64,000 nucleotides of DNA from Pseudomonas arcuscaelestis (GCF_016881005.1 NZ_JACOPV010000006.1:62001-126000), one strand, 5' to 3'. Counted from the first letter of the stretch, positions 52,758 to 63,124 are shown. Made by a program: numbers and translations. The notes: generated by a model not told the origin, from the letters alone.

Positions 52758-53186
52758 ATGACCAAGCAAAAACACAGCGCCGTAAGTGCCGAAGAACTGG
52801 TCGAACTGACCAAGGCCGCCCTGGAAGATGTGAAGGCCCAGGATGTTCAGGTTATCGACGTGCGTGACAAGCACAGCCTGACCGACTACATGATCATTGC
52901 TACTGGTACCTCCAACCGCCAGATCTCGGCGATGCTGGAAAAGGTCCGCGAGCAGGTCAAGGCCAAGGGCGTCCAGCCGCTGGGCGAAGAAGGCAAGGGC
53001 GACAGCGACTGGGTTCTACTCGACCTCAACGACGTTATCGTGCACATGATGACTGCCGCTGCCCGTCAGTTCTATGACCTTGAGCGTCTGTGGATGGGTG
53101 CCGAACAAAGCCGCGCCGCCGATGGCAAGCACCACAGCCCGGAAAACACCCACGCCTACTCCGACAATCTCAAAGACCGGGAATAA
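52758..53186 (+). CDS. rsfS: Ribosome silencing factor RsfS
   Basis: This 142-residue protein binds ribosomal protein L14 and blocks joining of subunits when nutrients are scarce. The DUF143 core is clear: LVELTKAALEDVKAQDVQVIDV, SLTDYMIIATGTSNRQISAM, and VHMMTAAARQFYDLERLW. ATG 52758 is chosen. It lies 45 bases after nadD and 9 bases before rlmH, an order conserved in many bacteria. Confidence 0.96.
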   Translation: MTKQKHSAVSAEELVELTKAALEDVKAQDVQVIDVRDKHSLTDYMIIATGTSNRQISAMLEKVREQVKAKGVQPLGEEGKGDSDWVLLDLNDVIVHMMTAAARQFYDLERLWMGAEQSRAADGKHHSPENTHAYSDNLKDRE

Positions 53187-53195
53187 GGAAGGCTC

Positions 53196-53663
53196 GTGCG
53201 TCTGCGACTTATCGCGGTCGGCTCGCGCATGCCCAAGTGGGTCGAGGACGGTTGGCATGAATATGCCAAGCGCCTGCCCTCGGAGCTTTCGCTTGAGCTG
53301 GTGGAAATTGCGCTCAATACCCGGGGCAAAAATGCCGATGTCGCTCGCCTGATTCGTCAGGAGGGTGAGGCTATGCTCGCCAAGGTCCAGCCAGGGGAAC
53401 GGATTGTCACCCTGGAGGTCCATGGCAAGCCCTGGAGTACCGAGCAACTGGCGGTCGAGCTCGACCGTTGGCGGCTGGACTCACGCACGGTGAACTTTAT
53501 GGTCGGTGGCCCGGAAGGGCTGGCGCCGGAAGTCTGTGCGCGGGCCGAACAGCGCTGGTCGCTGTCGCCGCTGACCCTGCCGCACCCATTGGTAAGGATA
53601 CTGATCGGCGAACAGCTGTACCGCGCCTGGACCGTGTTGTCCGGGCACCCTTACCACAAATAG
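53196..53663 (+). CDS. rlmH: 23S rRNA pseudouridine-1915 N3-methyltransferase RlmH
   Basis: This 155-residue SPOUT methyltransferase acts on helix 69 of 23S rRNA. It starts at a GTG behind AAGGAAGG and has [18 protein letters not shown], the SAM-binding [17 protein letters not shown], and the C-terminal knot [20 protein letters not shown]. Length is exactly that of the family. It precedes pbpA by 16 bases. Confidence 0.97.
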   Translation: MRLRLIAVGSRMPKWVEDGWHEYAKRLPSELSLELVEIALNTRGKNADVARLIRQEGEAMLAKVQPGERIVTLEVHGKPWSTEQLAVELDRWRLDSRTVNFMVGGPEGLAPEVCARAEQRWSLSPLTLPHPLVRILIGEQLYRAWTVLSGHPYHK

Positions 53664-53679
53664 ACCTGTAAGCCTTTCA

Positions 53680-55569
53680 ATGACGCAGCCGATTCGCCTC
53701 AAGGATCACGAGAAAGACGCCCGTATGGTGCGCAGTCGCGTCGTGGTCGGTGCCGTGGCAATCGTCCTGCTGATCTGCGTACTGATCGCTCGCCTGTATT
53801 ACCTGCAGGTCATCCAGTACGAGTATCACTCGACCCTGTCGGAAAACAATCGGGTGCATGTGCAGCCGATTCCGCCCACGCGCGGGCTGATTTTCGACCG
53901 TAACGGGGTGATCATCGCCGATAACCGACCAAGCTTCAGCTTGAGCATGACCCGCGAGCGTTCCGGCGATTGGCAGCAGGTACTCGATGTGATTGTCGAA
54001 GTGCTGGAATTGACCCCGGACGACCGTGCCCTCTTCGAGAAGCGCATGCGTCAGGGGCGTCGGCCGTTCGAGCCGGTACCTATCCTGTTCGAACTCACCG
54101 AGGAGCAGATTGCCCGCATTGCGGTCAACCAGTTCCGCCTGCCTGGGGTTGAGGTGGTGGCCCAGTTGGTGCGGCATTACCCTCAGGGTGCGCACTTCGC
54201 TCACTCGGTCGGTTATGTCGGGCGAATCAACGAGAAAGAGCTCAAGACCCTTGATCCGGTCAACTACAGCGGCACTCATCACATCGGCAAGACTGGGGTG
54301 GAGCGCTTCTACGAGTCTGAGCTGCATGGTCAGGTCGGCTATGAAGAGGTCGAAACCAACGCCCGCGGCCGCGTGTTGCGAGTGCTCAAACGCACGGACC
54401 CAATTCCTGGCAAAGACATCGTTCTGAGCCTGGACATCAAGTTGCAGGAAGCCGCCGAAGCTGCACTGGCCGGTCGTCGTGGTGCCATCGTGGCCCTCGA
54501 TCCGAATACCGGTGAGGTCCTGGCGATGGTCAGCCAGCCAAGCTTCGATCCAAACCTGTTCGTGACTGGCATCAGCTTCAAGGCCTATGCCGAACTGCGC
54601 GACTCGATCGATCGACCGCTGTTCAACCGTGTGCTGCGCGGACTGTATCCACCGGGCTCGACGATCAAGCCGGCAGTGGCCATCGCCGGGCTCGACAGCG
54701 GCGTGGTCACAGCATCGAGCCGGGTGTTCGACCCTGGCTACTACCAATTGCCCAATTACGATCACAAGTATCGTAACTGGAACCGTAGCGGTGACGGCTG
54801 GGTCGATCTCGACACCGCGATCATGCGCTCCAACGACACCTACTTCTACGACCTGGCGCACAAGATGGGCATCGATCGCCTGTCGGCCTACATGAATCGC
54901 TTCGGTATTGGTCAGAAGGTCTCGCTGGACATGTTCGAAGAATCACCGGGGCTGATGCCTTCGCGCGAGTGGAAGCGTGCGACCCGTCGTCAGGCCTGGT
55001 TCCCGGGCGAAACCCTGATTCTTGGTATCGGCCAGGGCTACATGCAGACCACTCCGTTGCAATTGGCCCAGGCGACTGCGCTGATCGCCAGCAAGGGCAA
55101 GTGGCACCGTCCACACCTGGCCAAGACCATCGAGGGTTTGCCGCCTGTGGATGAAAACCCGATGGAAGACATTGTCCTGCGCGACAAGTCCGATTGGAAC
55201 AAGGTCACCCACGGCATGGAGCAGGTGATGCACGGTGCCCGAGGCACTGCGCGCAAGGCTGCGATCGGTGCGCAGTACCGGATTGCCGGCAAGAGTGGTA
55301 CCGCCCAGGTGGTAGCGATCAAGCAAGGTGAGAAGTACGACCGCAACAAGCTGCAGGAACGTCACCGCGACCACGCGCTGTTTGTCGGCTTCGCTCCGGC
55401 GGAAAACCCCAAGATCGTGGTATCGGTGATGGTTGAGAACGGTGAGTCCGGTTCCGGGGTCGCCGCGCCTGTGGTTCGCCAGGTTCTGGACGCATGGCTG
55501 CTTGGCCCCGATGGCCGCCTGAAACCTGAATACGCCAACCCGACCATTGTCCAGGAACCGGCCCCGTGA
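53680..55569 (+). CDS. pbpA: Penicillin-binding protein 2
   Basis: This 629-residue transpeptidase (also called mrdA) crosslinks peptidoglycan during rod elongation with RodA. It has a membrane anchor (about 22-42), a pedestal domain (RGLIFDRNGVIIADN), and a C-terminal transpeptidase domain with SxxK (Ser327 in PPGSTIKP), SxN in MRSNDTYFYD and KSGT in GKSGTAQV. Length is normal. It overlaps rodA. Confidence 0.97.
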   Translation: MTQPIRLKDHEKDARMVRSRVVVGAVAIVLLICVLIARLYYLQVIQYEYHSTLSENNRVHVQPIPPTRGLIFDRNGVIIADNRPSFSLSMTRERSGDWQQVLDVIVEVLELTPDDRALFEKRMRQGRRPFEPVPILFELTEEQIARIAVNQFRLPGVEVVAQLVRHYPQGAHFAHSVGYVGRINEKELKTLDPVNYSGTHHIGKTGVERFYESELHGQVGYEEVETNARGRVLRVLKRTDPIPGKDIVLSLDIKLQEAAEAALAGRRGAIVALDPNTGEVLAMVSQPSFDPNLFVTGISFKAYAELRDSIDRPLFNRVLRGLYPPGSTIKPAVAIAGLDSGVVTASSRVFDPGYYQLPNYDHKYRNWNRSGDGWVDLDTAIMRSNDTYFYDLAHKMGIDRLSAYMNRFGIGQKVSLDMFEESPGLMPSREWKRATRRQAWFPGETLILGIGQGYMQTTPLQLAQATALIASKGKWHRPHLAKTIEGLPPVDENPMEDIVLRDKSDWNKVTHGMEQVMHGARGTARKAAIGAQYRIAGKSGTAQVVAIKQGEKYDRNKLQERHRDHALFVGFAPAENPKIVVSVMVENGESGSGVAAPVVRQVLDAWLLGPDGRLKPEYANPTIVQEPAP

Positions 55570-56711
55570 TGAGTAATTTCGATCGCATGCTCTCCAGTGA
55601 GGATGTGATGCGCCGTCGCGCCAGCTTCCTTCAGCGCATCCATATCGACGGCCCCTTGCTGATCCTGCTGCTGACCTTGGCGGCTGGCAGCCTGTTCGTC
55701 CTTTATTCGGCCAGCGGCAAAAACTGGGATTTGCTACTCAAACAGGCCAGCTCTTTTGGCATCGGCCTGGTCTCGATGTTCGTTATCGCCCAGTTGGAGC
55801 CACGATTCATGGCACGTTGGGTGCCGCTGGCGTACATCTGCGGGGTGATCCTGCTGGTGGTTGTCGACGTCATGGGCCATAACGCCATGGGCGCTACGCG
55901 CTGGATCAACATTCCCGGGGTAATCCGCTTCCAGCCCTCGGAGTTCATGAAGATCATCATGCCGGCGACCATTGCCTGGTACCTGGCCAAGCGCTCACTG
56001 CCGCCGCACCTGAAGCACGTCATGATCAGCCTGATCATGATTGGCGTGCCGTTCATTCTCATCGTGCGTCAGCCTGATCTGGGCACCGCCTTGCTGATTC
56101 TCGCTTCAGGCGCTTTTGTACTGTTCATGGGGGGGCTGCGCTGGCGCTGGATTGTCAGCGTAATCGCTGCAGCGGTACCGGTGGCGGTGGCAATGTGGTT
56201 TTTCGTCATGCACGACTACCAGAAGCAGCGGGTGCTGACGTTCCTCGATCCGGAAAGCGATCCCCTGGGCACTGGCTGGAACATTATTCAGTCGAAAGCG
56301 GCCATCGGCTCGGGTGGGGTGTTTGGCAAAGGTTGGCTGCTGGGTACCCAGTCGCACCTGGACTTTCTCCCGGAAAGCCACACCGACTTCATCATCGCCG
56401 TGTTGGGTGAAGAGTTTGGTTTGGTGGGTATCTGTGCGCTGCTGCTCATCTACCTGTTGCTGATCGGTCGTGGCCTGGTTATTACCGCCCAGGCGCAAAC
56501 CCTCTACGGCAAGCTGCTGGCTGGCAGCTTGACGATGACTTTTTTCGTTTATGTATTCGTCAATATCGGTATGGTCAGTGGCCTGTTGCCGGTTGTGGGC
56601 GTGCCGCTGCCCTTCATTAGTTATGGTGGAACTTCGTTGGTGACGCTGCTGTCAGCGTTTGGAGTTTTAATGTCGATCCATACGCATCGCAAATGGATTG
56701 CGCAGGTTTGA
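55569..56711 (+). CDS. rodA: Peptidoglycan glycosyltransferase RodA
   Basis: This 380-residue SEDS-family polymerase has about ten membrane segments and the signatures GATRWINIPGVIRFQPSEFMKI, IVRQPDLGTALLILASG and PESHTDFIIAVLGEEFGLVG, ending in PFISYGGTSLVTLLSAFGVLMSI. It polymerises lipid II with PBP2 in the elongasome. A GTG three bases upstream could also initiate; both overlap the pbpA stop. Confidence 0.96.
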   Translation: MSNFDRMLSSEDVMRRRASFLQRIHIDGPLLILLLTLAAGSLFVLYSASGKNWDLLLKQASSFGIGLVSMFVIAQLEPRFMARWVPLAYICGVILLVVVDVMGHNAMGATRWINIPGVIRFQPSEFMKIIMPATIAWYLAKRSLPPHLKHVMISLIMIGVPFILIVRQPDLGTALLILASGAFVLFMGGLRWRWIVSVIAAAVPVAVAMWFFVMHDYQKQRVLTFLDPESDPLGTGWNIIQSKAAIGSGGVFGKGWLLGTQSHLDFLPESHTDFIIAVLGEEFGLVGICALLLIYLLLIGRGLVITAQAQTLYGKLLAGSLTMTFFVYVFVNIGMVSGLLPVVGVPLPFISYGGTSLVTLLSAFGVLMSIHTHRKWIAQV

Positions 56712-56728
56712 ATAAGGTGAAGAATTAA

Positions 56729-57739
56729 ATGCAAGCAATGCGTGGCTGGGCTGCTCGTTGTATGCCCTGGGTTGGCCTGGTAGGTCTACTCGGTGGTGTC
56801 CAGCAAGCGTCGGCCGGGGACTATGACGGATCGCCTCAGGTAGCCGAGTTTGTCGCCCAGATGACTCGCGACTATGGTTTTGCCGATGAACAATTGATCG
56901 ACGTGTTTCGCGAGGTCAAGCGTAAGCAGTCGATCCTTGATGCCATCTCTCGTCCGGCCGAGCGGGTAAAACCCTGGAAAGACTATCGCCCGATGTTCCT
57001 CACCGATGCCCGTGTGGCGCGTGGAGTGGACTTCTGGCGTCAGCACGAGGCGACGCTGGCGCGTGCCGAACAGGAATACGGTGTTCCGGCCCAGGTGATT
57101 GTTTCGATTATTGGCGTTGAAACCTTTTTTGGTCGAAACACCGGCAATTACCGCGTAATCGACGCGCTCTCCACCTTGGGCTTCGATTACCCACCGCGTG
57201 CCGACTTCTTCCGCAAAGAATTGCGTGAGTACCTGTTGCTGGCCCGTGAAGAGCAGGTCGATCCGCTGACCCTGAAGGGCTCTTACGCCGGTGCCATGGG
57301 CTTGCCGCAATTTATGCCGAGCAGCTTTCGCGCCTACGCCGTGGACTTTGATGGCGACGGTCACATTAATATCTGGAACAACCCGGACGACGCCATCGGC
57401 AGTGTTGCCAGCTACTTCAAGCGCCATGGATGGGTTGCCGGTGAGCAGGTTGTAAGCCGTGCCACCGCCAGTGGTTCGCGTGTCGATGAGGGGCTGACTC
57501 CCGGAATCGAGGCGGTCAAGACAGTTGCAGAGTTGCGGGCACTGGGCTGGTCAAGTCATGATGCGCTGCGCGATGATCTGCCGGTCACCGCTTTCCGGCT
57601 TGAAGGTGAGAACGGCCCTGAATACTGGCTGGGCCTGAAAAACTTCTACGCGATCACTCGCTACAACCGCAGCGTAATGTACGCGATGGCGGTACATCAG
57701 CTATCGGACCTGCTGGTTCAAGCACGGGGCGCCAAGTAA
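56729..57739 (+). CDS. mltB: Lytic transglycosylase of the MltB family
   Basis: This 336-residue enzyme (SltB1-like in P. aeruginosa) cleaves glycan strands. A signal peptide (PWVGLVGLLGGVQQASA) without a lipobox suggests a soluble periplasmic form. The catalytic Glu131 is in IGVETFFGRNTG; GAMGLPQFMPSSFRAYAVDFDGDGH is the family signature. It follows rodA by 17 bases and shares its last base with rlpA. Confidence 0.94.
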   Translation: MQAMRGWAARCMPWVGLVGLLGGVQQASAGDYDGSPQVAEFVAQMTRDYGFADEQLIDVFREVKRKQSILDAISRPAERVKPWKDYRPMFLTDARVARGVDFWRQHEATLARAEQEYGVPAQVIVSIIGVETFFGRNTGNYRVIDALSTLGFDYPPRADFFRKELREYLLLAREEQVDPLTLKGSYAGAMGLPQFMPSSFRAYAVDFDGDGHINIWNNPDDAIGSVASYFKRHGWVAGEQVVSRATASGSRVDEGLTPGIEAVKTVAELRALGWSSHDALRDDLPVTAFRLEGENGPEYWLGLKNFYAITRYNRSVMYAMAVHQLSDLLVQARGAK

Positions 57740-58737
57740 TGCGCGTATTGTTTTCTGATACATCTCTCAAACTGATCGGTTGTGCGGCCCTGGGCCTGAT
57801 GCTGGCCAGCTGTTCTTCGAGCAAGCCTGCACCGCAAAGCACCAATAATGTGGTGCGCGCCAAGCCGGGCCTGGACATCAACCGTGCCCACAAGGATGGC
57901 GCACCGTGGTGGGATGTCGATGTCTCCAAGATCCCGGATGCCACGCCGACTGTGCACACCGGTAACTACAAAGCCAACCCGTACACGGTGCTGGGCAAGA
58001 CTTACTTCCCGATTCAGGAGTCGCGCAATTACCGCGCCGAAGGTACCGCTTCGTGGTACGGCACCAAGTTCCACGGGCAGAACACCGCCAACGGCGAGGT
58101 CTACGACCTCTACGGTATGAGCGCTGCACACAAGACCTTGCCACTGCCTGCATACGTCAAGGTTACCAACCTCGATAACCACCGCAGTGTGGTTTTGCGC
58201 GTCAACGATCGTGGGCCGTTCTATTCGGACCGGATCATCGACCTGTCGTATGCCGCCGCGAAAAAGCTCGGTTATGCCGAAACCGGCACAGCGCGAGTGC
58301 GCGTCGAGGGCATCGACCCGAAACAATGGTGGGCCCAGCGTGGCCAGCAAGCGCCAATGGTGCTGGACCAGCCGCAGGTTGCGCAAACCCAGGCATTGTC
58401 GGCCAGCACGGGCACCGTCGAACAATGGACGCCACCGCCGCAACAACATGCCGCGGCGGTGGTGCCGTTGCAGGTAGCCAGCAACAGCGCCCAGGCCAGT
58501 AATGGTCTTTACTTGCAGGTCGGCGCTTTTGCCAACCCGGATGCAGCCGAGTTGTTGCGCTCCAAGTTGAGCGGCATGGTCAGTGCGCCGGTTTTCATCA
58601 GCTCGATTGTGCGCAATCAGCAGACCCTGCACCGGGTACGCCTGGGGCCGATCAATAGCCAGGGCGAAGCCCAGCAGATGCAGGACAGTGTGCGTCTGGC
58701 CAACCTTGGCCAGCCGAAAGTTGTGACGGCAGACTGA
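57739..58737 (+). CDS. rlpA: RlpA septal lytic transglycosylase with SPOR domain
   Basis: This 332-residue lipoprotein (LMLASC, lipid Cys at about 20) has a double-psi beta-barrel with ASWYGTKFHGQNTANGEVYD and VVLRVNDRGPFYSDRIIDLSY, and a C-terminal SPOR domain (YLQVGAFANPDAAELLRSKL to the end) that binds denuded glycan at the septum. In P. aeruginosa RlpA cleaves such glycan during daughter-cell separation. The intact Glu and Asp of the barrel support activity. Confidence 0.95.
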   Translation: MRVLFSDTSLKLIGCAALGLMLASCSSSKPAPQSTNNVVRAKPGLDINRAHKDGAPWWDVDVSKIPDATPTVHTGNYKANPYTVLGKTYFPIQESRNYRAEGTASWYGTKFHGQNTANGEVYDLYGMSAAHKTLPLPAYVKVTNLDNHRSVVLRVNDRGPFYSDRIIDLSYAAAKKLGYAETGTARVRVEGIDPKQWWAQRGQQAPMVLDQPQVAQTQALSASTGTVEQWTPPPQQHAAAVVPLQVASNSAQASNGLYLQVGAFANPDAAELLRSKLSGMVSAPVFISSIVRNQQTLHRVRLGPINSQGEAQQMQDSVRLANLGQPKVVTAD

Positions 58738-58871
58738 CCGGGGGGACTGGTCGGTTTGTCATGCAAGCGGGCAGAACAGCCATGTACAATGGTCGTTTTG
58801 CTCGCAAGGCCCAGCGCCTGAAGACATTTTGCCCGTATGGGCATGAGCTCATTAGCCATTTCGAGAGACGG

Positions 58872-60032
58872 ATGAACATAACCAGCTTTGCCAAACGCCT
58901 TTGCCTGCTTGTACCGCTGATGATCACACCTGCCGCCTTCGCGGCAGAGCAGATGATGCCGTCGCCGCCGCAACTGGCAGCCAAGTCCTACGTGCTCATG
59001 GAAGCTTCCAGCGGTAATATCCTGGTCGAGAACAATGGTGACGAGCGTTTGCCGCCGGCCAGCCTGACCAAGCTGATGACTGCCTACATCGCGACCCTGG
59101 ATATCCGTCGCGGGCAGATCGGCGAGAACGACCCGGTTACCGTCAGCGAAAACGCTTGGCGTACCGGTGGTTCGCGTATGTTCATCAAGGTCGGCACCCA
59201 GGTTAGCGTCAGCGACCTGCTGCACGGCATCATCATTCAGTCGGGTAACGACGCCAGTGTTGCGCTGGCCGAGCACATCGCCGGCAGCGAAGACGCCTTC
59301 GCCGACATGATGAACAAGACAGCGGCTGATCTGGGCATGACCAACAGCCACTTCATGAACCCGACTGGCCTGCCAAACCCGGAGCACTACTCGTCGGCAC
59401 ACGACATGGCCGTATTGGCGCGCGCAATCATCCACGAAGACCCAGCCCACTATGCGATCTACTCGCAGAAGGAGTTCTTCTGGAACAACATCAAGCAGCC
59501 TAACCGTAACCTGCTGCTGTGGCGCGACAAGACCGTCGACGGCTTGAAAACCGGCCACACCGACGAAGCCGGCTATTGCATGGTGTCTTCGGCGGTACGT
59601 GATGGCATGCGTTTGATCGCCGTGGTCTTCGGTACCAACAGCGAGCAGGCTCGTGCTGCCGAAACCCAGAAGCTGCTGACCTATGGCTTCCGTTTCTTCG
59701 AAACCCAGACCTTCTACCAGAAGGGCACCGAGCTTGCCCAGGCGCAGGTGTGGAAGGGTGCTGCCAACCAGGTCAAAGCCGGTCTGGCTCAAGACCTGAC
59801 CATGACTTTGCCTAAAGGCCAATTGAAGAAACTGGCTGCAAGCATGACCATGAACCCACAATTGACCGCGCCCATCGCCAAAGGTGACGTGATCGGTAAA
59901 GTGGAAGTCAAACTGGATGACAACGTTGTACACAGCGCTGATCTGATCGCGCTGGACGCTGTTGAGGAAGCTGGTTTCTTCGGCCGTGTGTGGGATAGCA
60001 TTCGTCTATTCTTCTACGGGCTGTTCAACTGA
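58872..60032 (+). CDS. dacA: D-alanyl-D-alanine carboxypeptidase (PBP5 type)
   Basis: This 386-residue enzyme trims the terminal D-Ala of stem peptides. It has a signal peptide (RLCLLVPLMITPAAFAA), SxxK with Ser64 and Lys67 (PPASLTKLMTAY), SGN in IIIQSGNDASVALAE, and KTG in VDGLKTGHTDEAG. The C-terminal amphipathic helix FFGRVWDSIRLFFYGLF is the membrane anchor. ATG 58872 is chosen over a longer frame. A terminator-like hairpin follows. Confidence 0.95.
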   Translation: MNITSFAKRLCLLVPLMITPAAFAAEQMMPSPPQLAAKSYVLMEASSGNILVENNGDERLPPASLTKLMTAYIATLDIRRGQIGENDPVTVSENAWRTGGSRMFIKVGTQVSVSDLLHGIIIQSGNDASVALAEHIAGSEDAFADMMNKTAADLGMTNSHFMNPTGLPNPEHYSSAHDMAVLARAIIHEDPAHYAIYSQKEFFWNNIKQPNRNLLLWRDKTVDGLKTGHTDEAGYCMVSSAVRDGMRLIAVVFGTNSEQARAAETQKLLTYGFRFFETQTFYQKGTELAQAQVWKGAANQVKAGLAQDLTMTLPKGQLKKLAASMTMNPQLTAPIAKGDVIGKVEVKLDDNVVHSADLIALDAVEEAGFFGRVWDSIRLFFYGLFN

Positions 60033-60046
60033 TATCGTGACCTGCC

Positions 60047-60074
60047 ACGCCCCCGCCAACTCACGCGGGGGCGT
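60047..60074 (+). terminator. Terminator after dacA
   Basis: ACGCCCCCGC and GCGGGGGCGT make a perfect 10-bp stem with an eight-base loop followed by TGTTGTTG. It separates dacA from ybeD, though read-through is possible as the T tract is interrupted. Confidence 0.75.
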
Positions 60075-60108
60075 TGTTGTTGCCACGGCTTACGAGGCCG
60101 TTACTGCC

Positions 60109-60381
60109 ATGACTGAAGCTGACAAATCGCACAAAATCGAATTCCCTTGCGCCGATTACCCGATCAAGGTTATCGGTGACACCGTGGTCAATTTCAAAGA
60201 CACGGTAATTGAAATCCTGAAAAAGTACGCCGAGGTCGATCTCAAGACCCTGGCTGAACGTCAGAGCAAGGAAGGCAAGTACACCACTGTGCAACTGCAC
60301 ATTGTTGCCACTGGCGAAGACCAGTTACACAACATCAATAGCGCCCTGCGTGCCACCGGCATCGTGAAAATGGTGCTCTGA
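60109..60381 (+). CDS. ybeD: DUF493 (YbeD) family protein
   Basis: This 90-residue ACT-like protein ([20 protein letters not shown], then [27 protein letters not shown]) matches YbeD. It is almost always found between dacA and lipB. A regulatory role in lipoate or carboxypeptidase context is proposed but not settled. The stop overlaps the lipB ATG. Confidence 0.93.
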   Translation: MTEADKSHKIEFPCADYPIKVIGDTVVNFKDTVIEILKKYAEVDLKTLAERQSKEGKYTTVQLHIVATGEDQLHNINSALRATGIVKMVL

Positions 60382-61028
60382 TGTCGAAAAGCCTCGGCTT
60401 TCGCGATTTGGGATTGTTGCCATACGAGCCGGTGCTTGAGGCCATGCGCCGGTTTACCGATCAGCGTGGCCCGCAAACCGGTGACGAAGTCTGGCTGGTA
60501 GAGCATCCGGCGGTGTTTACCCAGGGCCAGGCAGGCAAGTCCGAGCACCTGTTGGTGCCGGGGGATATCCCGGTTGTGCAGACCGATCGTGGTGGCCAGG
60601 TGACTTATCATGGCCCTGGCCAGCTGGTGGCTTATTTATTGTTGGATGTTCGCCGGCTCGGGTTTGGCGTGCGTGATCTGGTTTCCCGGATGGAACGCTG
60701 CCTGATCGAGTTGCTGGCCAGTTACGACGTCGTGGCAGCGGCCAAGGCCGACGCCCCGGGTGTCTACGTCGATGGAGCCAAGATCGCCTCCCTCGGCCTG
60801 CGGATTCGCAATGGCTGTTCTTTTCATGGCCTTGCCTTGAACGTGGACATGGACCTTGCGCCATTCCGCCGGATTAACCCCTGCGGGTATGCGGGGCTGG
60901 CAATGACCCAGCTGCGCGACCAGGCAGGCTCGATCGAACTCTCTGAGGTAAGGGCAAGGCTGCGCGGGCAGCTGGTCAAGCACCTCGACTATGCTGAGCA
61001 GACGACCCTTACGGGCGGAATCTTCTGA
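60381..61028 (+). CDS. lipB: Octanoyltransferase LipB
   Basis: This 215-residue enzyme moves octanoate from acyl carrier protein to lipoyl domains. Features: [60 protein letters not shown] with the catalytic Lys, and [13 protein letters not shown] with the nucleophilic Cys. Start ATG 60381 overlaps the ybeD stop. lipA follows after two bases. Confidence 0.97.
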   Translation: MSKSLGFRDLGLLPYEPVLEAMRRFTDQRGPQTGDEVWLVEHPAVFTQGQAGKSEHLLVPGDIPVVQTDRGGQVTYHGPGQLVAYLLLDVRRLGFGVRDLVSRMERCLIELLASYDVVAAAKADAPGVYVDGAKIASLGLRIRNGCSFHGLALNVDMDLAPFRRINPCGYAGLAMTQLRDQAGSIELSEVRARLRGQLVKHLDYAEQTTLTGGIF

Positions 61029-61030
61029 AT

Positions 61031-62029
61031 ATGACTACTGTTGTGCAAGAACCAGTGCAAAGCGTGACTCCAGCGCCCCGGCCGAAGGTCGAGGCAGGCG
61101 TCAAACTGCGTGGCGCGGAAAAAGTCGCGCGTATCCCGGTAAAGATCATCCCTACTGACGAATTGCCGAAGAAACCTGACTGGATCCGCGTGCGTATCCC
61201 GGTTTCGCCGGAAGTCGACCGCATCAAGCAATTGCTTCGCAAGCACAAGCTGCACAGCGTCTGCGAAGAAGCGTCTTGCCCGAACTTGGGTGAGTGTTTC
61301 TCCGGCGGCACCGCCACCTTCATGATCATGGGTGACATCTGCACCCGTCGCTGCCCGTTCTGCGACGTTGGCCATGGTCGCCCGAAGCCTTTGGATGTGG
61401 ATGAGCCGAAAAACCTCGCCGTCGCCATTGCCGACCTGCGCTTGAAGTACGTGGTTATCACTTCGGTGGACCGCGACGACCTGCGTGACGGTGGGGCCCA
61501 ACACTTTGCCGACTGCATCCGTGAAATTCGCGCGCTGTCGCCGGGTGTCCAGTTGGAAACCCTGGTGCCGGACTATCGTGGTCGCATGGACGTAGCCCTG
61601 GCGATCACCGCCGAGACGCCACCGGATGTGTTCAACCACAACCTGGAAACCGTGCCACGTTTGTACAAAGCGGCACGTCCTGGCTCCGACTACCAGTGGT
61701 CGCTGACCCTGCTGCAGAAGTTCAAGGAACTGGTACCGCATGTGCCGACCAAGTCTGGCTTGATGCTGGGCCTGGGCGAAACCGACGAAGAAGTGATCGA
61801 AGTGATGCAGCGCATGCGCGAGCACAACATCGACATGCTGACGCTGGGCCAGTATCTGCAGCCATCGCGCAGCCACCTGCCGGTACAGCGTTTCGTCCAT
61901 CCAGACACCTTCGCCTGGTTCGCCGAAGAAGGCCTGAAGATGGGCTTCAAGAACGTCGCTTCCGGTCCTTTGGTACGTTCTTCGTACCATGCCGACCAGC
62001 AGGCGCATGAGGCCAAGATCAAGCTCTGA
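61031..62029 (+). CDS. lipA: Lipoyl synthase
   Basis: This 332-residue radical-SAM enzyme inserts two sulfur atoms into octanoyl groups. Two iron-sulfur clusters are represented by C78-x4-C83-x5-C89 and by CTRRCPFC (Cys104, 108, 111). The RSSYHA C-terminal Arg-Ser-Ser motif that binds the auxiliary cluster is also present. Length is normal. A strong terminator ends the operon. Confidence 0.97.
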   Translation: MTTVVQEPVQSVTPAPRPKVEAGVKLRGAEKVARIPVKIIPTDELPKKPDWIRVRIPVSPEVDRIKQLLRKHKLHSVCEEASCPNLGECFSGGTATFMIMGDICTRRCPFCDVGHGRPKPLDVDEPKNLAVAIADLRLKYVVITSVDRDDLRDGGAQHFADCIREIRALSPGVQLETLVPDYRGRMDVALAITAETPPDVFNHNLETVPRLYKAARPGSDYQWSLTLLQKFKELVPHVPTKSGLMLGLGETDEEVIEVMQRMREHNIDMLTLGQYLQPSRSHLPVQRFVHPDTFAWFAEEGLKMGFKNVASGPLVRSSYHADQQAHEAKIKL

Positions 62030-62043
62030 TCCCGGCTTTGAAC

Positions 62044-62078
62044 AATGCCGATGCCTGCTTGCGAGCGGCATCGGCATT
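62044..62078 (+). terminator. Intrinsic terminator after lipA
   Basis: AATGCCGATGCC and GGCATCGGCATT form a perfect 12-bp stem with an 11-base loop, followed by TTTGTTTG. This is a strong rightward terminator. Confidence 0.88.
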
Positions 62079-62162
62079 TTTGTTTGTGGGACTTTTGCGC
62101 CTTAAACTCATGAGTGAACCGCGCTAGAGTCGAAGGCCAAATTCAGATAAGGAGCTGTCTGG

Positions 62163-63119
62163 GTGAACGCTGTTTTAGATCATCAAGCGGATGCGTGTAG
62201 GGCTGATTCCAGGCTGCCTGCAGCACTGGCGAGCAATGGCCGTATCGCGATCATTGCCCCGGCGGGGCCGGCCCAGATCGACACGTTGAAAGCCATTCTA
62301 TGGTTCGAAGCACGCGGCTATCAGTGTCGTATTTATCCCGGCGTGACTGAGGCACAAGGTTATCTTGCCGGCGACGATGCCGTGCGCCTGGCGGACCTGC
62401 ATGCGGCCTTTGCTGCCGATGATGTCGATGCAATCATCTGCCTGCGCGGTGGCTACGGATGCATGCGCTTGCTCGATAAGCTCGATTACGCATTGCTGCG
62501 CAAGCACCCCAAGCCCTTTGTCGGTTATAGCGACATTACTGCATTACACAGTGCAATTGCCCGGCATGCCGGCTTCGTGACCTTTCACGGGGCGATGCTC
62601 AAGTCTGAACTGTTGGCAAACAAACAGGCGCCGACGGTGTCCTCACTTTTCGAACAGCTCACCGGGCGTTTGAGGCGGGGTGACAAGCTGGAGCATCCAC
62701 AGAGCCATCCTTTGACCGCAGTCCTCCCAGGCGCGGCGTCAGGGCGCTTGGTGGGCGGTAATCTGGCGATGCTTAGCGCAACCTTGAACACCCCGGCTGA
62801 ATTTGATTGCCGGGATGGAATTCTGTTCATCGAGGACGTCAACGAGCCCTTGTACCGCATCGACCGGCTGCTCACCCAATTGCGCCTGGCGGGCAAGTTC
62901 GAAGGGCTGCGCGGGGTGCTGGTCGGGGACTTTGCCGGGTTGACCGTGCAGATGCTCACACCGCTATTGCGGGAAATATTCGAGCCTTTGCAGGTTCCTG
63001 TGTTGGCGGGATGGCACAGTGGTCATTGCGACCCCAATATCACCCTGCCGCTGGGGGCGCAGGTGTATCTGGACGCGGATCAGCGCTGCTTGCGTCTGAA
63101 GCAGGATTTGTTCGCTTGA
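62163..63119 (+). CDS. ldcA: LD-carboxypeptidase (S66 family)
   Basis: This 318-residue cytoplasmic enzyme removes D-Ala from recycled tetrapeptides. It starts at a GTG behind AAGGAG. The nucleophile is Ser123 in VGYSDITALHSA; IAPAGPAQIDTLKAILWFE begins the family fold, and the later GWHSGHCDPNITLPLG holds the catalytic His. Together with Mpl and the transglycosylases it supports peptidoglycan recycling. Confidence 0.93.
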   Translation: MNAVLDHQADACRADSRLPAALASNGRIAIIAPAGPAQIDTLKAILWFEARGYQCRIYPGVTEAQGYLAGDDAVRLADLHAAFAADDVDAIICLRGGYGCMRLLDKLDYALLRKHPKPFVGYSDITALHSAIARHAGFVTFHGAMLKSELLANKQAPTVSSLFEQLTGRLRRGDKLEHPQSHPLTAVLPGAASGRLVGGNLAMLSATLNTPAEFDCRDGILFIEDVNEPLYRIDRLLTQLRLAGKFEGLRGVLVGDFAGLTVQMLTPLLREIFEPLQVPVLAGWHSGHCDPNITLPLGAQVYLDADQRCLRLKQDLFA

Positions 63120-63124
63120 ATGCC

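Noticed and set aside
53677..54861. A 394-codon minus-strand frame opposite pbpA
   Set aside because: It is antisense to PBP2, with low-complexity His/Asp/Val composition and no start context.
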